Below are positions 1 to 14,413 of a stretch of 64,000 nt of DNA, in pieces. The stretch is from Gluconobacter cerevisiae (GTDB lineage: Bacteria; Pseudomonadota; Alphaproteobacteria; Acetobacterales; Acetobacteraceae). A program made the position numbers and the translations under genes. Under the pieces are notes generated by a model. The model saw only the letters and a program-made list of their open reading frames with translations. It did not search any database and had not been told where the DNA came from. Location: contig NZ_JABCQO010000004.1 in assembly GCF_015244675.1 (NCBI RefSeq), forward strand, positions 142,923-206,922, read 5' to 3'. Every line of letters starts with the position of its first letter. Positions within the stretch are counted from its first letter, which is position 1.

Positions 1-72
1 GCCGTGATCGACGTGACCGATGGTGCCGATGTTGCAGTGCGGCTTCGTCCGCTCAAATTTAGCCTTTGCCAT
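1..72 (-). CDS. tuf: Elongation factor Tu, N-terminal 24 codons (runs off window)
   Basis: The first 24 codons on the minus strand begin at the ATG at 72-70 and encode the N terminus of EF-Tu, including [11 protein letters not shown], the start of the G1 P-loop. EF-Tu brings aminoacyl-tRNA to the ribosome as a GTP complex. The GHVDHG form separates it from EF-G, whose equivalent is AHIDAG. It follows rpsG after 115 nt; fusA, which often sits between rpsG and tuf, is not there. The rest of the gene lies outside the window. Confidence 0.93.
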   Translation of the reverse strand, partial: MAKAKFERTKPHCNIGTIGHVDHG

Positions 73-187
73 CGTCTTTCTCCAAAACCCCGCTCCACCT
101 GGAACGGGAGTAAGACTGAAAGTTCAAACCGGTCAGTGCATGATCCCGAGATCGCAGCACTGCCGGAAGCCCTTTAACCGGTTCTGA

Positions 188-664
188 TTACCAGCGATAG
201 TGGCTGAATGCCTTATTGGCTTCAGCCATACGGTGCGTGTCTTCGCGCTTCTTGACAGCGGAGCCACGATTGTTGACCGCATCCATCAGTTCGTTGGACA
301 GACGCTCCTGCATCGTGTTCTCGCCACGCTTGCGGGAGGCATCGATCAGCCAGCGGATCGCGAGGGCCTGACGACGCTCGGCGCGGACTTCAACCGGAAC
401 CTGATAGGTTGCACCACCGACGCGACGCGAGCGGACTTCTACCGCAGGCTTCACGTTGTCCAGAGCCGAGTGGAACATGGCCACCGGATCTGCAGTCGTG
501 CCGCCGCGACGGCGCATGACTTCGAGTGCACCGTAAACGATGCCCTCGGCAGTGGATTTCTTACCATCGTACATCAGCGCATTCATGAAGCGCGTAATGA
601 CGACATCTCCGAACTTCGGATCGGGAAGGATCTCGCGCTTTACAGCGCGGTGACGGCGACTCAT
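188..664 (-). CDS. rpsG: 30S ribosomal protein S7
   Basis: A 158-residue protein of normal length for bacterial S7. It begins [12 protein letters not shown] and carries the conserved [11 protein letters not shown] segment and the IRWLI helix. S7 nucleates assembly of the 16S 3' major domain and lines the E-site. The start is the ATG at 664, 12 nt after the rpsL stop, so the two genes are surely co-transcribed and probably translationally coupled. It is the middle gene of an rpsL-rpsG-tuf str-type operon. Nothing unusual in the protein. Confidence 0.97.
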   Translation of the reverse strand: MSRRHRAVKREILPDPKFGDVVITRFMNALMYDGKKSTAEGIVYGALEVMRRRGGTTADPVAMFHSALDNVKPAVEVRSRRVGGATYQVPVEVRAERRQALAIRWLIDASRKRGENTMQERLSNELMDAVNNRGSAVKKREDTHRMAEANKAFSHYRW

Positions 665-676
665 TCCAAATACCTC

Positions 677-1048
677 TTACTTCGGACGCTTCGCGCCATA
701 CAGCGAACGACGCTGACGACGCTTGGCGAGACCCTGTGTATCAAGCACACCACGCAGGATGTGATAACGGACGCCAGGAAGATCCTTCACGCGGCCACCG
801 CGGATCAGAACAACGCTGTGTTCCTGAAGGTTATGACCTTCACCCGGAATGTAGCTCACGACCTCATACCCGTTGGTCAGACGCACCTTGGCGACCTTAC
901 GCAGAGCGGAGTTCGGCTTCTTCGGCGTTACGGTATACACACGCGTGCAAACGCCGCGCTTCTGCGGGCAGCCCTGCAGTGCGGGGACCTTGTTCCGCTT
1001 TGCGGCCGGCTCACGGCCGTTCGCGATCAACTGGTTGATGGTCGGCAT
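677..1048 (-). CDS. rpsL: 30S ribosomal protein S12
   Basis: A 123-residue S12 starting [12 protein letters not shown]. It acts in the decoding centre and is the classical streptomycin target. Both resistance hot spots read wild type: the lysine of [11 protein letters not shown] (Lys42/43 region) and the lysine of [12 protein letters not shown] (Lys87/88 region), so no streptomycin-resistance substitution is visible. First gene of the str-type operon. It follows the 378-nt rpoC-rpsL gap, where its own promoter would be expected. Confidence 0.97.
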   Translation of the reverse strand: MPTINQLIANGREPAAKRNKVPALQGCPQKRGVCTRVYTVTPKKPNSALRKVAKVRLTNGYEVVSYIPGEGHNLQEHSVVLIRGGRVKDLPGVRYHILRGVLDTQGLAKRRQRRSLYGAKRPK

Positions 1049-1426
1049 GCGCCCTTCCCAATCCTTGTCCTATTTCAGGCAGCAACATTACTGTTCCTGC
1101 CTTGACATTTGTTCCAACCGACATGCGGTAGGACCGCCTGCCATTTCCACATCGTGAAAAGGAAACAGCCTGAACTGTTCCCTTCTCTCTACAGCGTGCG
1201 GCCTTGGCATTTTCTCCCATAAGGAAAATAGCGGCACCGCATGCGATTCTTTAAACTTCGTCGGCTTTTTCAGCCTTCCGAGAAGGCATGTGCCGAGGGC
1301 GCGGAACCTACGAAGGGTTCGACGCCAAGTCAAGTGGTTCAGCTGAAATGACCCGATTCTGCGCTGAAAGTTTCCAGAATCGGGACGGGAAGATCCCCAC
1401 CTTGTTCAAAAGTGAGGATCCCGTTT
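1049..1426. other. rpoC-rpsL intergenic stretch with two hairpins
   Basis: There is no convincing gene here. Just downstream of the rpoC stop (minus strand) lie two consecutive inverted repeats. The first is imperfect (1385-1400 with 1412-1424). The second is a perfect 10-bp stem: CCCGATTCTG at 1352-1361 pairs with CAGAATCGGG at 1375-1384 around a 13-nt loop. Neither is followed by a T-run, so they may be 3'-end processing or pausing structures, or Rho-linked, rather than intrinsic terminators. The rest should hold the rpsL promoter and leader, but I see no clear -35/-10 pair. Confidence 0.55.
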
Positions 1427-5746
<4,320 letters not shown>

Positions 5747-5826
5747 GCGCCGAAACCCCAATGTGCCCCGCGGCGTACCGCGGACACCTTAAAAATGAAC
5801 CGTAGCGAGAAGGAGGGAGCGGGCAA

Positions 5827-8800
5827 TTACAGCCCGCTCTGCTCGAGTTCGACATTCAGGCCGAGAGACTTCAGTTCCTTGATAAGAACGTTGAAGCTCT
5901 CCGGAATGCCGGCTTCGAAATCGTCCTGTTCGCGAACGATTGCCTCGTAGACCTTGGTACGGCCGGACACGTCATCCGACTTCACCGTCAGCATTTCCTG
6001 CAGCGTGTAGGCTGCACCATATGCTTCAAGGGCCCACACTTCCATTTCACCAAAGCGCTGACCACCGAACTGCGCCTTACCACCCAGCGGCTGCTGCGTG
6101 ACGAGCGAGTAAGGACCGATCGAACGGGCATGGATCTTGTCGTCGACAAGGTGATGCAGCTTCAGCATGTAGATGTAGCCGACCGTCGTCTGACGTTCGA
6201 ACAGTTCACCCGTACGACCGTCAATCAGCTGCGACTGCCCCGACTTGTTGACACCGGCCTTCTCGAGCATCTCTTCGATGTCGGGAATGGAAGCGCCATC
6301 AAACACCGGCGTTGCAATCGGAAGACCCTTGCGAAGGTTGTTCGCAAGCTCGATCAGCTGTTCGTTCGGCAGTGTCGTGATGTCGTCATTATAGACCACA
6401 TCACCATAGACCTCACGAAGACGGTCGAGCAGGTCCTGCTTGCGCTCGCCAGTACGCTGATACTCGTCAACCATGTCGCCGATGCTTGCGCCGATATTGG
6501 CACAGGCCCAGCCCAGATGGGTTTCGAGGATCTGACCGATGTTCATGCGCGACGGCACACCCAGCGGGTTCAGAACAATATCAACGGCCTGACCATTCTC
6601 AAGGAACGGCATGTCCTCGACGGGAACGACGCGGGAGACGACACCCTTGTTACCATGACGACCGGCCATCTTGTCACCCGGCTGAAGCTTGCGCTTCACG
6701 GCAACAAAGACCTTGACCATCTTCATCACGCCAGGCGGCAGCTCGTCACCGCGCTGGAGCTTCTCGACCTTGCTGTCAAAGCGCGCATCGATCCGGCGGG
6801 TTGCTTCCTTGAACTCACCACGCAGCTTTTCAAGCTCCGCCATGACATCATCAGATGTGACGGCAATGCTAGCCCAGGTCGCGCGATGATGTTCGTCCAG
6901 AACTTCTTCCGTGATCGGCGTACCCGAACGGATACCCTTGAAGCCTGCACCAGCCGTCTGGCCAACCAGACGTTCACGGAGACGGTTGTAGAAGCTGCGC
7001 TCCTGAATACCGCGCTCGTCATCACGATCCTTGGTGAGGCGCTCAATTTCGGCGCGCTCAATCGCCATGGCGCGCTCGTCCTTGTCCACGCCACGACGGG
7101 AGAAGACGCGGACGTCAACGATAGTGCCCGTCGTACCAGGCGGCAGCTTCAGGGACGTGTCACGAACATCGGAAGCTTTTTCACCGAAGATGGCGCGCAG
7201 AAGCTTTTCTTCCGGCGTCATCGGGCTCTCACCCTTCGGCGTCACCTTGCCAACAAGAATGTCACCCGGATTCACTTCGGCGCCGACATACACAATACCG
7301 GCTTCGTCGAGGTTGCGCAGAGCTTCCTCGCCGACATTCGGAATGTCGCGCGTGATTTCTTCCTGACCAAGCTTCGTATCACGGGCCATGACTTCGAATT
7401 CTTCGATATGGATCGAAGTGAAGACGTCATCGCGAGCAATACGCTCGGAGATCAGAATGGAATCTTCGAAGTTGTAACCGTTCCAGGGCATGAACGCGAC
7501 GAGCACGTTACGACCCAGAGCCAGTTCACCGAGCTCGGTGGACGGACCATCGGCAATGATGTCGCCAGCATGAACCGTGTCCCCAACCTTCACCAGCGGA
7601 CGCTGGTTGATGCAGGTGGACTGGTTGGAACGCATATACTTGCGCAGACGATAGATATCGACGCCCTGCGTGGCACCTGCTTCATCCGTGGCACGAACCA
7701 CGATACGGGCACCGTCGATCTGATCAATCACACCGCGACGCTTGGCAACGATCGTTGCACCAGAGTCATGCGCAACCGCGGCTTCCATGCCGGTACCGAC
7801 CAGCGGGGCGTCAGCCTTCACCAGCGGCACAGCCTGACGCTGCATGTTCGCGCCCATCAGTGCACGGTTGGCGTCATCGTTCTCGAGGAACGGAATGAGC
7901 GCGGCAGCAACAGAGACAAGCTGCTTCGGCGAAACGTCGCAGGCCGTGACCTGCTCCGGCGGGACAACGCGGAAATCACCCGAACGACGAACAGAAACAA
8001 GTTCGTCCGTCAGACGGCCCTTATCGTCCTGCTTGGCATCTGCCTGGGCGACGACGAGCTTTTCTTCTTCCATGGCGGAAAGATATTTCCAGCCATCCTG
8101 GAGAACGCCCTCTTCCACCAGACGATACGGCGTCTCGATAAAGCCGTATTTGTTGACCTTGGCATAGGTCGACAGCGAGTTGATCAGACCGATGTTCGGG
8201 CCTTCCGGCGTCTCGATCGGGCAGATACGACCGTAATGCGTCGGGTGAACGTCACGGACTTCGAAGCCTGCGCGCTCACGTGTCAGACCGCCCGGACCAA
8301 GCGCCGAGAGACGACGCTTGTGCGTTACTTCGGAAAGCGGGTTCGTCTGGTCCATGAACTGGCTGAGCTGCGAAGAACCGAAGAATTCACGCACCGCAGC
8401 AGCCGCAGGCTTCGCATTGATCAGGTCATGCGGCATGACCGTATCGATATCGACAGATCCCATACGCTCGCGGATGGCACGCTCCATACGGAGCAGACCA
8501 ACGCGATACTGGTTTTCCATCAACTCGCCGACGGAGCGGACACGACGGTTACCGAGGTTATCAATATCGTCGATCTGGCCGCGGCCATCTTTCAGTTCGC
8601 ACATGATCTTGATCGTGCGCAGGATGTCTTCCTTACGCAGAACGCGCAGGGTATCCGGTGCGTCCACATCAAGGCGCATGTTCATCTTTACACGACCGAC
8701 CGCGGAAAGATCATAACGGCCCTGATCGAAGAACAGACCACGGAACATGGCTTCCGCCGTTTCCTTGGTCGGCGGCTCGCCGGGACGCATGATGCGATAG

Positions 8801-9999
8801 ATGTCGATCAGAGCTTCATCGCGGCAGCTATTCTTGTCGGCAGCCAGCGTGTTGCGGATCCACGGACCATGCGAGCCGTCCACGGACAGGAGCGGAAGCT
8901 CCGTAATGCCCATTTCTTCAAGCGCAGCCAGACGGTCTTCGGTCAGCTCTTCGCCTGCTTCACCGTAGATCTCGCCCGTATTTTCGTTGACGAGGTCATA
9001 AGCAAGGAAACGTCCGAGAATATCGAGACGACCGACCTGCACGACACGGGTCTTCTCCGCAATCTTGCGGACCATACGAGCGGTCAGCTTCGCGTCGGCC
9101 TCGGCAACCACTTCGCCCGTATCGGCGTCCACAAGCGGGCTGAGCAGCTTCAGGCCTCGGAATGCGTCGGGATCGAACGGACGGGCCCATTCGCCACCCA
9201 GACGGGTGAATGGGACAGTCTGGTAGAAATAGGACAGGATTTCATCCTGATCCATTCCACGGATATCGAGCCCCTCGACGTCACCGCCCTCGACGATCTT
9301 CTGTTCACGCTGCGCGAGGTAGTTTGAACCTTCAAGCGCATAAAGAAGCGTCGTGACCGGGAGCTTACGCTTGCGGTCAATACGAACGTAAATAAGGTCT
9401 TTGGCATCGAACTCAAAATCGAGCCAAGAACCGCGATACGGAATGACACGAGCAGCAAACAGATATTTGCCCGAAGAATGCGTCTTGCCCTTATCGTGAT
9501 CAAAAAACACGCCCGGGCTGCGGTGCATCTGGGAGACGATGACACGCTCGGTGCCGTTGATTATGAAGGTACCGTTATCGGTCATGAGCGGCATGTCGCC
9601 CATGTAAACCGGCTGTTCCTTCATGTCGTGAATCGAGCGTGAACCGGTGTCCTCGTCGATATCCCACGTCGTCAGGCGGAGAATGACCTTCAGCGGCGCC
9701 GCATAGGTCAGACCACGCTGAATGCACTCTTCAACATCATATTTCGGATCTTCGAATTCGTAGGACATGAAGTCCAGACGGCCGCGACCCGCAAAATCGT
9801 TGATCGGAAACACTGAACGGAAGACTTCCTGAAGCCCGGCATCCTGCCGGCTGTCAGGGCTTACGTTCATTTGCAGGAATGCCTCATAAGAGGCGCGCTG
9901 CACGTCAATCAAATTGGGCATCGGCGCAATTTCGGGAATACGCCCGAAACTTTTGCGGATCCTTTTGCGTCCCGTGAACGATTTGGTGATCGCGTTCAT
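5827..9999 (-). CDS. rpoB: DNA-directed RNA polymerase subunit beta
   Basis: A 1390-residue beta subunit beginning [19 protein letters not shown]. The rifampicin pocket is present: [19 protein letters not shown] is followed by [13 protein letters not shown]. The residues at the usual resistance positions (the Gln, Asp, His and Ser equivalent to E. coli 513, 516, 526 and 531) are wild type; the only difference is Thr at the position of E. coli Asn518. The [13 protein letters not shown] and [21 protein letters not shown] motifs near the C terminus are intact. It is separated from rplL by 240 nt without a gene. Confidence 0.98.
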   Translation of the reverse strand: MNAITKSFTGRKRIRKSFGRIPEIAPMPNLIDVQRASYEAFLQMNVSPDSRQDAGLQEVFRSVFPINDFAGRGRLDFMSYEFEDPKYDVEECIQRGLTYAAPLKVILRLTTWDIDEDTGSRSIHDMKEQPVYMGDMPLMTDNGTFIINGTERVIVSQMHRSPGVFFDHDKGKTHSSGKYLFAARVIPYRGSWLDFEFDAKDLIYVRIDRKRKLPVTTLLYALEGSNYLAQREQKIVEGGDVEGLDIRGMDQDEILSYFYQTVPFTRLGGEWARPFDPDAFRGLKLLSPLVDADTGEVVAEADAKLTARMVRKIAEKTRVVQVGRLDILGRFLAYDLVNENTGEIYGEAGEELTEDRLAALEEMGITELPLLSVDGSHGPWIRNTLAADKNSCRDEALIDIYRIMRPGEPPTKETAEAMFRGLFFDQGRYDLSAVGRVKMNMRLDVDAPDTLRVLRKEDILRTIKIMCELKDGRGQIDDIDNLGNRRVRSVGELMENQYRVGLLRMERAIRERMGSVDIDTVMPHDLINAKPAAAAVREFFGSSQLSQFMDQTNPLSEVTHKRRLSALGPGGLTRERAGFEVRDVHPTHYGRICPIETPEGPNIGLINSLSTYAKVNKYGFIETPYRLVEEGVLQDGWKYLSAMEEEKLVVAQADAKQDDKGRLTDELVSVRRSGDFRVVPPEQVTACDVSPKQLVSVAAALIPFLENDDANRALMGANMQRQAVPLVKADAPLVGTGMEAAVAHDSGATIVAKRRGVIDQIDGARIVVRATDEAGATQGVDIYRLRKYMRSNQSTCINQRPLVKVGDTVHAGDIIADGPSTELGELALGRNVLVAFMPWNGYNFEDSILISERIARDDVFTSIHIEEFEVMARDTKLGQEEITRDIPNVGEEALRNLDEAGIVYVGAEVNPGDILVGKVTPKGESPMTPEEKLLRAIFGEKASDVRDTSLKLPPGTTGTIVDVRVFSRRGVDKDERAMAIERAEIERLTKDRDDERGIQERSFYNRLRERLVGQTAGAGFKGIRSGTPITEEVLDEHHRATWASIAVTSDDVMAELEKLRGEFKEATRRIDARFDSKVEKLQRGDELPPGVMKMVKVFVAVKRKLQPGDKMAGRHGNKGVVSRVVPVEDMPFLENGQAVDIVLNPLGVPSRMNIGQILETHLGWACANIGASIGDMVDEYQRTGERKQDLLDRLREVYGDVVYNDDITTLPNEQLIELANNLRKGLPIATPVFDGASIPDIEEMLEKAGVNKSGQSQLIDGRTGELFERQTTVGYIYMLKLHHLVDDKIHARSIGPYSLVTQQPLGGKAQFGGQRFGEMEVWALEAYGAAYTLQEMLTVKSDDVSGRTKVYEAIVREQDDFEAGIPESFNVLIKELKSLGLNVELEQSGL

Positions 10000-10239
10000 C
10001 TATTCTGCCCTCTGCACCAGACCTTCGAGTCGCCCGTAAACTACGCCGGAGAACTGGCTCCTGCATTGCGGACGACCGGAACGACCGGCCATTATGAAAT
10101 TTTCAGTACGTGGCGAGCCGCGTACTATACGCCCCTTCTGCTCCAACGGCAAATCGGGCGGGAACCGCATGCGATCCCCGCCCCATCTGTCTGCCAGGCA
10201 GTGGCTGCGACGTGAACGACGCAGCCCGAAATCAGTAGA

Positions 10240-10614
<375 letters not shown>

Positions 10615-10681
10615 GGTCTTATCCTAAATTGATGTACTGTTGATTAGGTTCAGGCCTACGCCGCGGCGCGGGCCTTCATTC

Positions 10682-11206
10682 TCAGGCGGCTTCTGCTTCG
10701 CCGGCCTTGGCATAGGCGCCAAAGACGCGAGCAAGCTGGCCAGCCGGCGCCTGGACCACGCCTGCGATACGCGTTGCAGGGGTATTGATCATACCCACCA
10801 GCTTCGCACGCAGCTCGTCCAGCGACGGCAGCTCGGCGAGGGCCTTGACTCCGTCGACGCCAAGCGTCTGGGAACCCAGGGCGCCACCAAGCACCACCAG
10901 TTTGTCATTCGTCTTGGCGAACTCGACGATCACCTTTGCTACTGATGCAGGGTCCTCAGACCACGCAAGCGCGGTCGGTCCCTTGAGCAGCGGCGCGATG
11001 CCGTCGAATTGGGTCCCATCCAGAGCACGGCTGGCCAGCCGGTTCTTCGCAACCTTGTATGTCGCTCCTGCCGCACGAATGCGTCGACGCAGTTCCGTCA
11101 CATCGGCAACCGTCAGACCCTTGTTCTGGGTGACGACAACCATGGACGTGCTGCCAAACACATCGGCGAGGAACTCAACAAAGGCCCGTTTTTCCGTACG
11201 GTCCAA
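10682..11206 (-). CDS. rplJ: 50S ribosomal protein L10
   Basis: A 174-residue L10 with the N-terminal rRNA-binding domain ([36 protein letters not shown]) and the C-terminal helix that carries L7/L12 dimers ([16 protein letters not shown]). It anchors the stalk at the base of the large subunit. The L10-L7/L12 complex commonly represses its own mRNA through the structured leader upstream, and such a leader is present here (11207-11511). Confidence 0.97.
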   Translation of the reverse strand: MDRTEKRAFVEFLADVFGSTSMVVVTQNKGLTVADVTELRRRIRAAGATYKVAKNRLASRALDGTQFDGIAPLLKGPTALAWSEDPASVAKVIVEFAKTNDKLVVLGGALGSQTLGVDGVKALAELPSLDELRAKLVGMINTPATRIAGVVQAPAGQLARVFGAYAKAGEAEAA

Positions 11207-11511
11207 AACCTGTCTCCTCGTCAGTCCGACTTGCGCCGGACCAGGTTACCCATGGAACCACTTCTTTCGAAGCAGTTCCGCTCGCCTGTCCACAGAAGTG
11301 AGCGAACCCAGCACATCGCAGCAGAGCCACTGAATACTGTCGCCCCGTCTGACGCCCGCGATCCCGAAAGATCCTTAAGGCCCCGAAGGTCCACGTGCGG
11401 TCTTGGACAGGTTTGGAAACGACCTGCGAGCAGGTCGCCCCTCAGCCATCACACCCGAAGGCGTGACGTCATTTCGTGGAGGTCTTTCCCAGAAGGAAGA
11501 CCTCCTGTCAA
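11207..11511 (-). promoter_or_regulatory. Structured rplJ leader (putative L10 autoregulatory region)
   Basis: A 305-nt gap between rplA and rplJ with several strong hairpins on the transcribed strand. One is a 9-bp stem GGAGGTCTT/AAGACCTCC just after the rplA stop (right arm ending near 11504). Another is the perfect CGACCTGC-TC-GCAGGTCG. A third is a CACGCC-TTCG-GGTGTG-type hairpin. Family knowledge: L10 leaders bind the L10-L7/L12 complex to control translation. That this one does so is inferred from position and structure. A TTGACA hexamer overlaps the rplA stop at 11511-11506, but no matching -10 is seen. Confidence 0.6.
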
Positions 11512-12204
11512 TCAGGCTTCGAAGCTCGAAACGTCAACGCGAACGCCCGGACCCATCGTGGAAGACAGAGCTGCCTTCTTCAGATACGTTCCCTTGGCAC
11601 CCGTCGGACGAGCCTTCTGAACGGCATCGACCAGAGCGTTGATGTTCTCAACCAGCTTAGCCTCGTCGAAAGAAGCCTTGCCAACGCCTGCATGGATGAT
11701 ACCGGCCTTTTCGGCGCGATACTCAACCTGGCCGGACTTGGCTGCCGTGATGGCACCCTTGACGTCCATGGTCACCGTGCCGAGACGCGGGTTCGGCATC
11801 AGACCACGCGGTCCGAGGATCTTACCCAGACGACCAACGAGAGCCATCATGTCCGGCGTTGCGATGCAGCGGTCGAAATTGATTTCGCCAGCCTGGATCT
11901 TTTCAGCCAGATCTTCCGCACCGACGACTTCCGCACCAGCAGCGAGGGCTTCTTCAGCCTTCGGGCCACGGGCGAAAACGCCAACGCGCAGGGTCTTGCC
12001 CGTGCCGTTCGGCAGCGAGATCAGACCACGGACCATCTGGTCAGCGTGACGCGGATCGATGCCGAGGTTCAGCGAGATTTCGATCGTCTCGTCGAACTTT
12101 GCCTTGGCGTTGCTCTTTACGAGAGCGACGGCCTCGGTCAGACCGTACGGCTTGTTACGCTCGACAGTTGCCTGCGCGGCGTTCAAACGCTTGTTCTTGG
12201 CCAT
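11512..12204 (-). CDS. rplA: 50S ribosomal protein L1
   Basis: A 230-residue L1 of normal size, starting [17 protein letters not shown], with the conserved [22 protein letters not shown] signature. L1 forms the mobile stalk at the E-site and in many bacteria represses its own L11-L1 mRNA. It starts 4 nt after the rplK stop, a tightly coupled pair. Confidence 0.97.
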   Translation of the reverse strand: MAKNKRLNAAQATVERNKPYGLTEAVALVKSNAKAKFDETIEISLNLGIDPRHADQMVRGLISLPNGTGKTLRVGVFARGPKAEEALAAGAEVVGAEDLAEKIQAGEINFDRCIATPDMMALVGRLGKILGPRGLMPNPRLGTVTMDVKGAITAAKSGQVEYRAEKAGIIHAGVGKASFDEAKLVENINALVDAVQKARPTGAKGTYLKKAALSSTMGPGVRVDVSSFEA

Positions 12205-12208
12205 AGGA

Positions 12209-12643
12209 TCAGCCCTCCACCACGTTCAGGCCCATCGACTTGGCGGAACCGGCGAGCATGCGCACGGCGCCATCAATGTCGTTGGCATTCATGTCCTTGA
12301 ACTTCTCTGCTGCGATTTCGCGGAGCTGAGTCGTCGTCACGGAACCAACCGCAGCGGACTTACCGACCGTCTGGCTGCCCTTGGAAATCTTGGCAGCCTT
12401 CAGCAGGAAGTACGTGTTCGGCGGCGTCTTCGTGATGAAGGAGAACGTGCGATCCGCGTAGGCGGTGATAACCACCGGGATCGGCATGCCGGGCTCGAGC
12501 TGCTGGGTCTTGGCGTTGAACTCCTTGCAGAACTGCATGATGTTCAGGCCGCGCTGACCCAGAGCCGGACCAACCGGCGGAGAAGGATTGGCTTTACCAG
12601 CCGGGATCTGAAGCTTGATGTAGCCAACGATTTTTTTGGCCAT
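12209..12643 (-). CDS. rplK: 50S ribosomal protein L11
   Basis: A 144-residue L11 from the ATG at 12643 ([32 protein letters not shown]). The reading frame stays open 14 codons upstream, but the conserved N terminus fixes this start. L11 binds the GTPase-associated centre of 23S rRNA and is required for RelA activation. Its usual upstream partners secE and nusG are absent here; the neighbour 99 nt upstream is the end of an efflux outer-membrane gene. Confidence 0.96.
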   Translation of the reverse strand: MAKKIVGYIKLQIPAGKANPSPPVGPALGQRGLNIMQFCKEFNAKTQQLEPGMPIPVVITAYADRTFSFITKTPPNTYFLLKAAKISKGSQTVGKSAAVGSVTTTQLREIAAEKFKDMNANDIDGAVRMLAGSAKSMGLNVVEG

Positions 12644-12742
12644 ATCCGGGACTCCCCTGTTTGTCGTTCCCGAACCGCGGTTCAACGGAGTCGGCCATGC
12701 CTCCTCCTCCCGCGTTCGAAGTGAGGCGGACCCCTAGACCAG

Positions 12743-14413
12743 TTAAGGCCGTCCCGTCAAGCCTTGTGAAGTAACAGCAGACACCTGATTGCCTCGCAGA
12801 TCATTGTCCAGGGGCGAAGCATGATTGTCGATACCGCTGATCGGCTGCGGCGTGCGCAAATCCTTATACTGAAGCGGACCGAACGGATCGATCTGTTTGA
12901 TGCCCGGCAGATCGCTGGCACTCCAGCCGCCACCCAGTGCCCGCACCAGACGCACGGAAGACTGCACCTGCGCCGTCTGCACCTCGACCTCGGCCAGACG
13001 CGCCTGAAGGGCATCCTGCTGGGCCACAAGGGCATCCAGATAATTCGACAAGCCGCCCGTATAGAGCGCCATGGTCATGCTCTGCGTGCGCAGCGCCGCA
13101 TCCACGGCCTTCTGCTGCTGATCCTGGGCGATCTTGAACTGGCGTGTCTGCGTCAGGCCATCTTCGACATCCTGGAACGCGGACAGGACGACGGACCGGT
13201 AGTTGTCCACCATGCTCCGGTACTGCGACCAGGAGCGCTGGAGCGCTGCACGCCGCAGACCACCGGTAAAGGCCGGCTCGACCGCCTGAACCGCGATCTT
13301 CCAGAATGCCCGGGAGATGCTGGCCAGATCGAAACCGCCATCCTCGAAACCGCCTTCGGCACTGAACGTGATATGCGGGTAGAACGCAGCGCGTGACACA
13401 CCGATGGCCCGGGCCGACGCGGCCATCTGCCGCTCGGCAATGGCGATATCCGGGCGACGCTCAAGAAGCGACGCGGGCAGTCCCGCATTGATCTTCACAA
13501 CCCCGAAATGCATTTTCACGTCCTTGACGGGCGCGATATGGAAACCTGCGGGGGCCGTGTTGAGCAGGACCGCAATCGCGTGCTCCATGACGTTGCGTCG
13601 GGCGATCAGATTGCTCTTGCCTGCCTGCGCGGAATAGAGCTGGGTCTCTGCACGGGAAACATCCAGTCCGGCACCGATCGAACCCGCCTGACGCAGTTCC
13701 GTGATCTCGACCGCGGCACGGAAGTAGCGGATGGAGTCATCATAAACCGCGTTCTGGGCATCAAGCCCGCGCAGGGCGATATAGTCGGACGCCAGTTCCG
13801 CTTCCAGACTCAGCCTGGCCAGCGCGTACTGGCCTGCCGAAGCCTGCGCCAGGTTTTTCTGCATCCGCGTGGTGTTACGGATCGAGTTCCAGAAATCCGG
13901 CTCCCAGGTCGCAGCACCGCTATAGGCCTGATTGGACTCATAAACGAGACTGCTGCTCGTGGCCGGGTTCATATACAGCCGGCCGAGGGAGCCCTTGTTG
14001 TCGCTCATGTGAGCCGCGCCGGTCACCTGCGGATACAGACGGCTTTCCGTCTCGCGGGCCACATCGCGGGCCTGCGTGAAGGCTTCCGCCGCGGCCTGCA
14101 GATCGGGATTAACGGCCAGCATGCGCTTTTCGAGCCCATCAAGAATGGGATCGTTGAACATGGTCCACCAGTCACTGCGGACAACGCCATCCGCGGGCTG
14201 CGCATTGCCCATCAGCCCCTTCCCTTCCCATCCTTCGGGATAGAGGAATTTCTGGGGATGATATTCAGGCGACAGATCACATGACGCCAGCCCGATGGAG
14301 AACACGCCGGCCAGAGCCGTCGTGATTCGCCATCGGGAGCGGTTACGTCTGGAAGAAGCCGTGGCTGACGGAGATGACTGGAGCGGGGATGACTGGGAAC
14401 ATTCCGGTTTCAT
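12743..14413 (-). CDS. RND efflux outer-membrane lipoprotein, NodT/OprM family
   Basis: A 556-residue TolC-like channel with a long basic N terminus, a hydrophobic segment and a lipobox (LASC, acylated Cys45). It then shows the paired outer-membrane efflux repeats seen as RRPDIAIAERQMAASARAIGVSRAAFYPHI and the C-terminal DALVAQQDALQARLAEVEV helix. Expected to be a trimeric exit duct for the pump encoded upstream. Its ATG overlaps the stop of the adaptor gene (TGATG), showing translational coupling. The C-terminal tail of about 40 residues is polar and not conserved in the family. Confidence 0.9.
   Translation of the reverse strand: MKPECSQSSPLQSSPSATASSRRNRSRWRITTALAGVFSIGLASCDLSPEYHPQKFLYPEGWEGKGLMGNAQPADGVVRSDWWTMFNDPILDGLEKRMLAVNPDLQAAAEAFTQARDVARETESRLYPQVTGAAHMSDNKGSLGRLYMNPATSSSLVYESNQAYSGAATWEPDFWNSIRNTTRMQKNLAQASAGQYALARLSLEAELASDYIALRGLDAQNAVYDDSIRYFRAAVEITELRQAGSIGAGLDVSRAETQLYSAQAGKSNLIARRNVMEHAIAVLLNTAPAGFHIAPVKDVKMHFGVVKINAGLPASLLERRPDIAIAERQMAASARAIGVSRAAFYPHITFSAEGGFEDGGFDLASISRAFWKIAVQAVEPAFTGGLRRAALQRSWSQYRSMVDNYRSVVLSAFQDVEDGLTQTRQFKIAQDQQQKAVDAALRTQSMTMALYTGGLSNYLDALVAQQDALQARLAEVEVQTAQVQSSVRLVRALGGGWSASDLPGIKQIDPFGPLQYKDLRTPQPISGIDNHASPLDNDLRGNQVSAVTSQGLTGRP

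Noticed and set aside
200..1105. 301-codon plus-strand frame across rpsG and rpsL
   Set aside because: Antisense to two ribosomal protein genes and spans their junction; no family.
6130..9327. 1065-codon open frame on the plus strand across rpoB
   Set aside because: It lies wholly antisense to rpoB and is a by-product of that gene's codon use; the translation has no recognisable domain.
11506..11511. TTGACA hexamer at the rplA stop as an rplJ promoter
   Set aside because: No -10-like hexamer at 16-18 nt; the sequence falls inside a stable hairpin.
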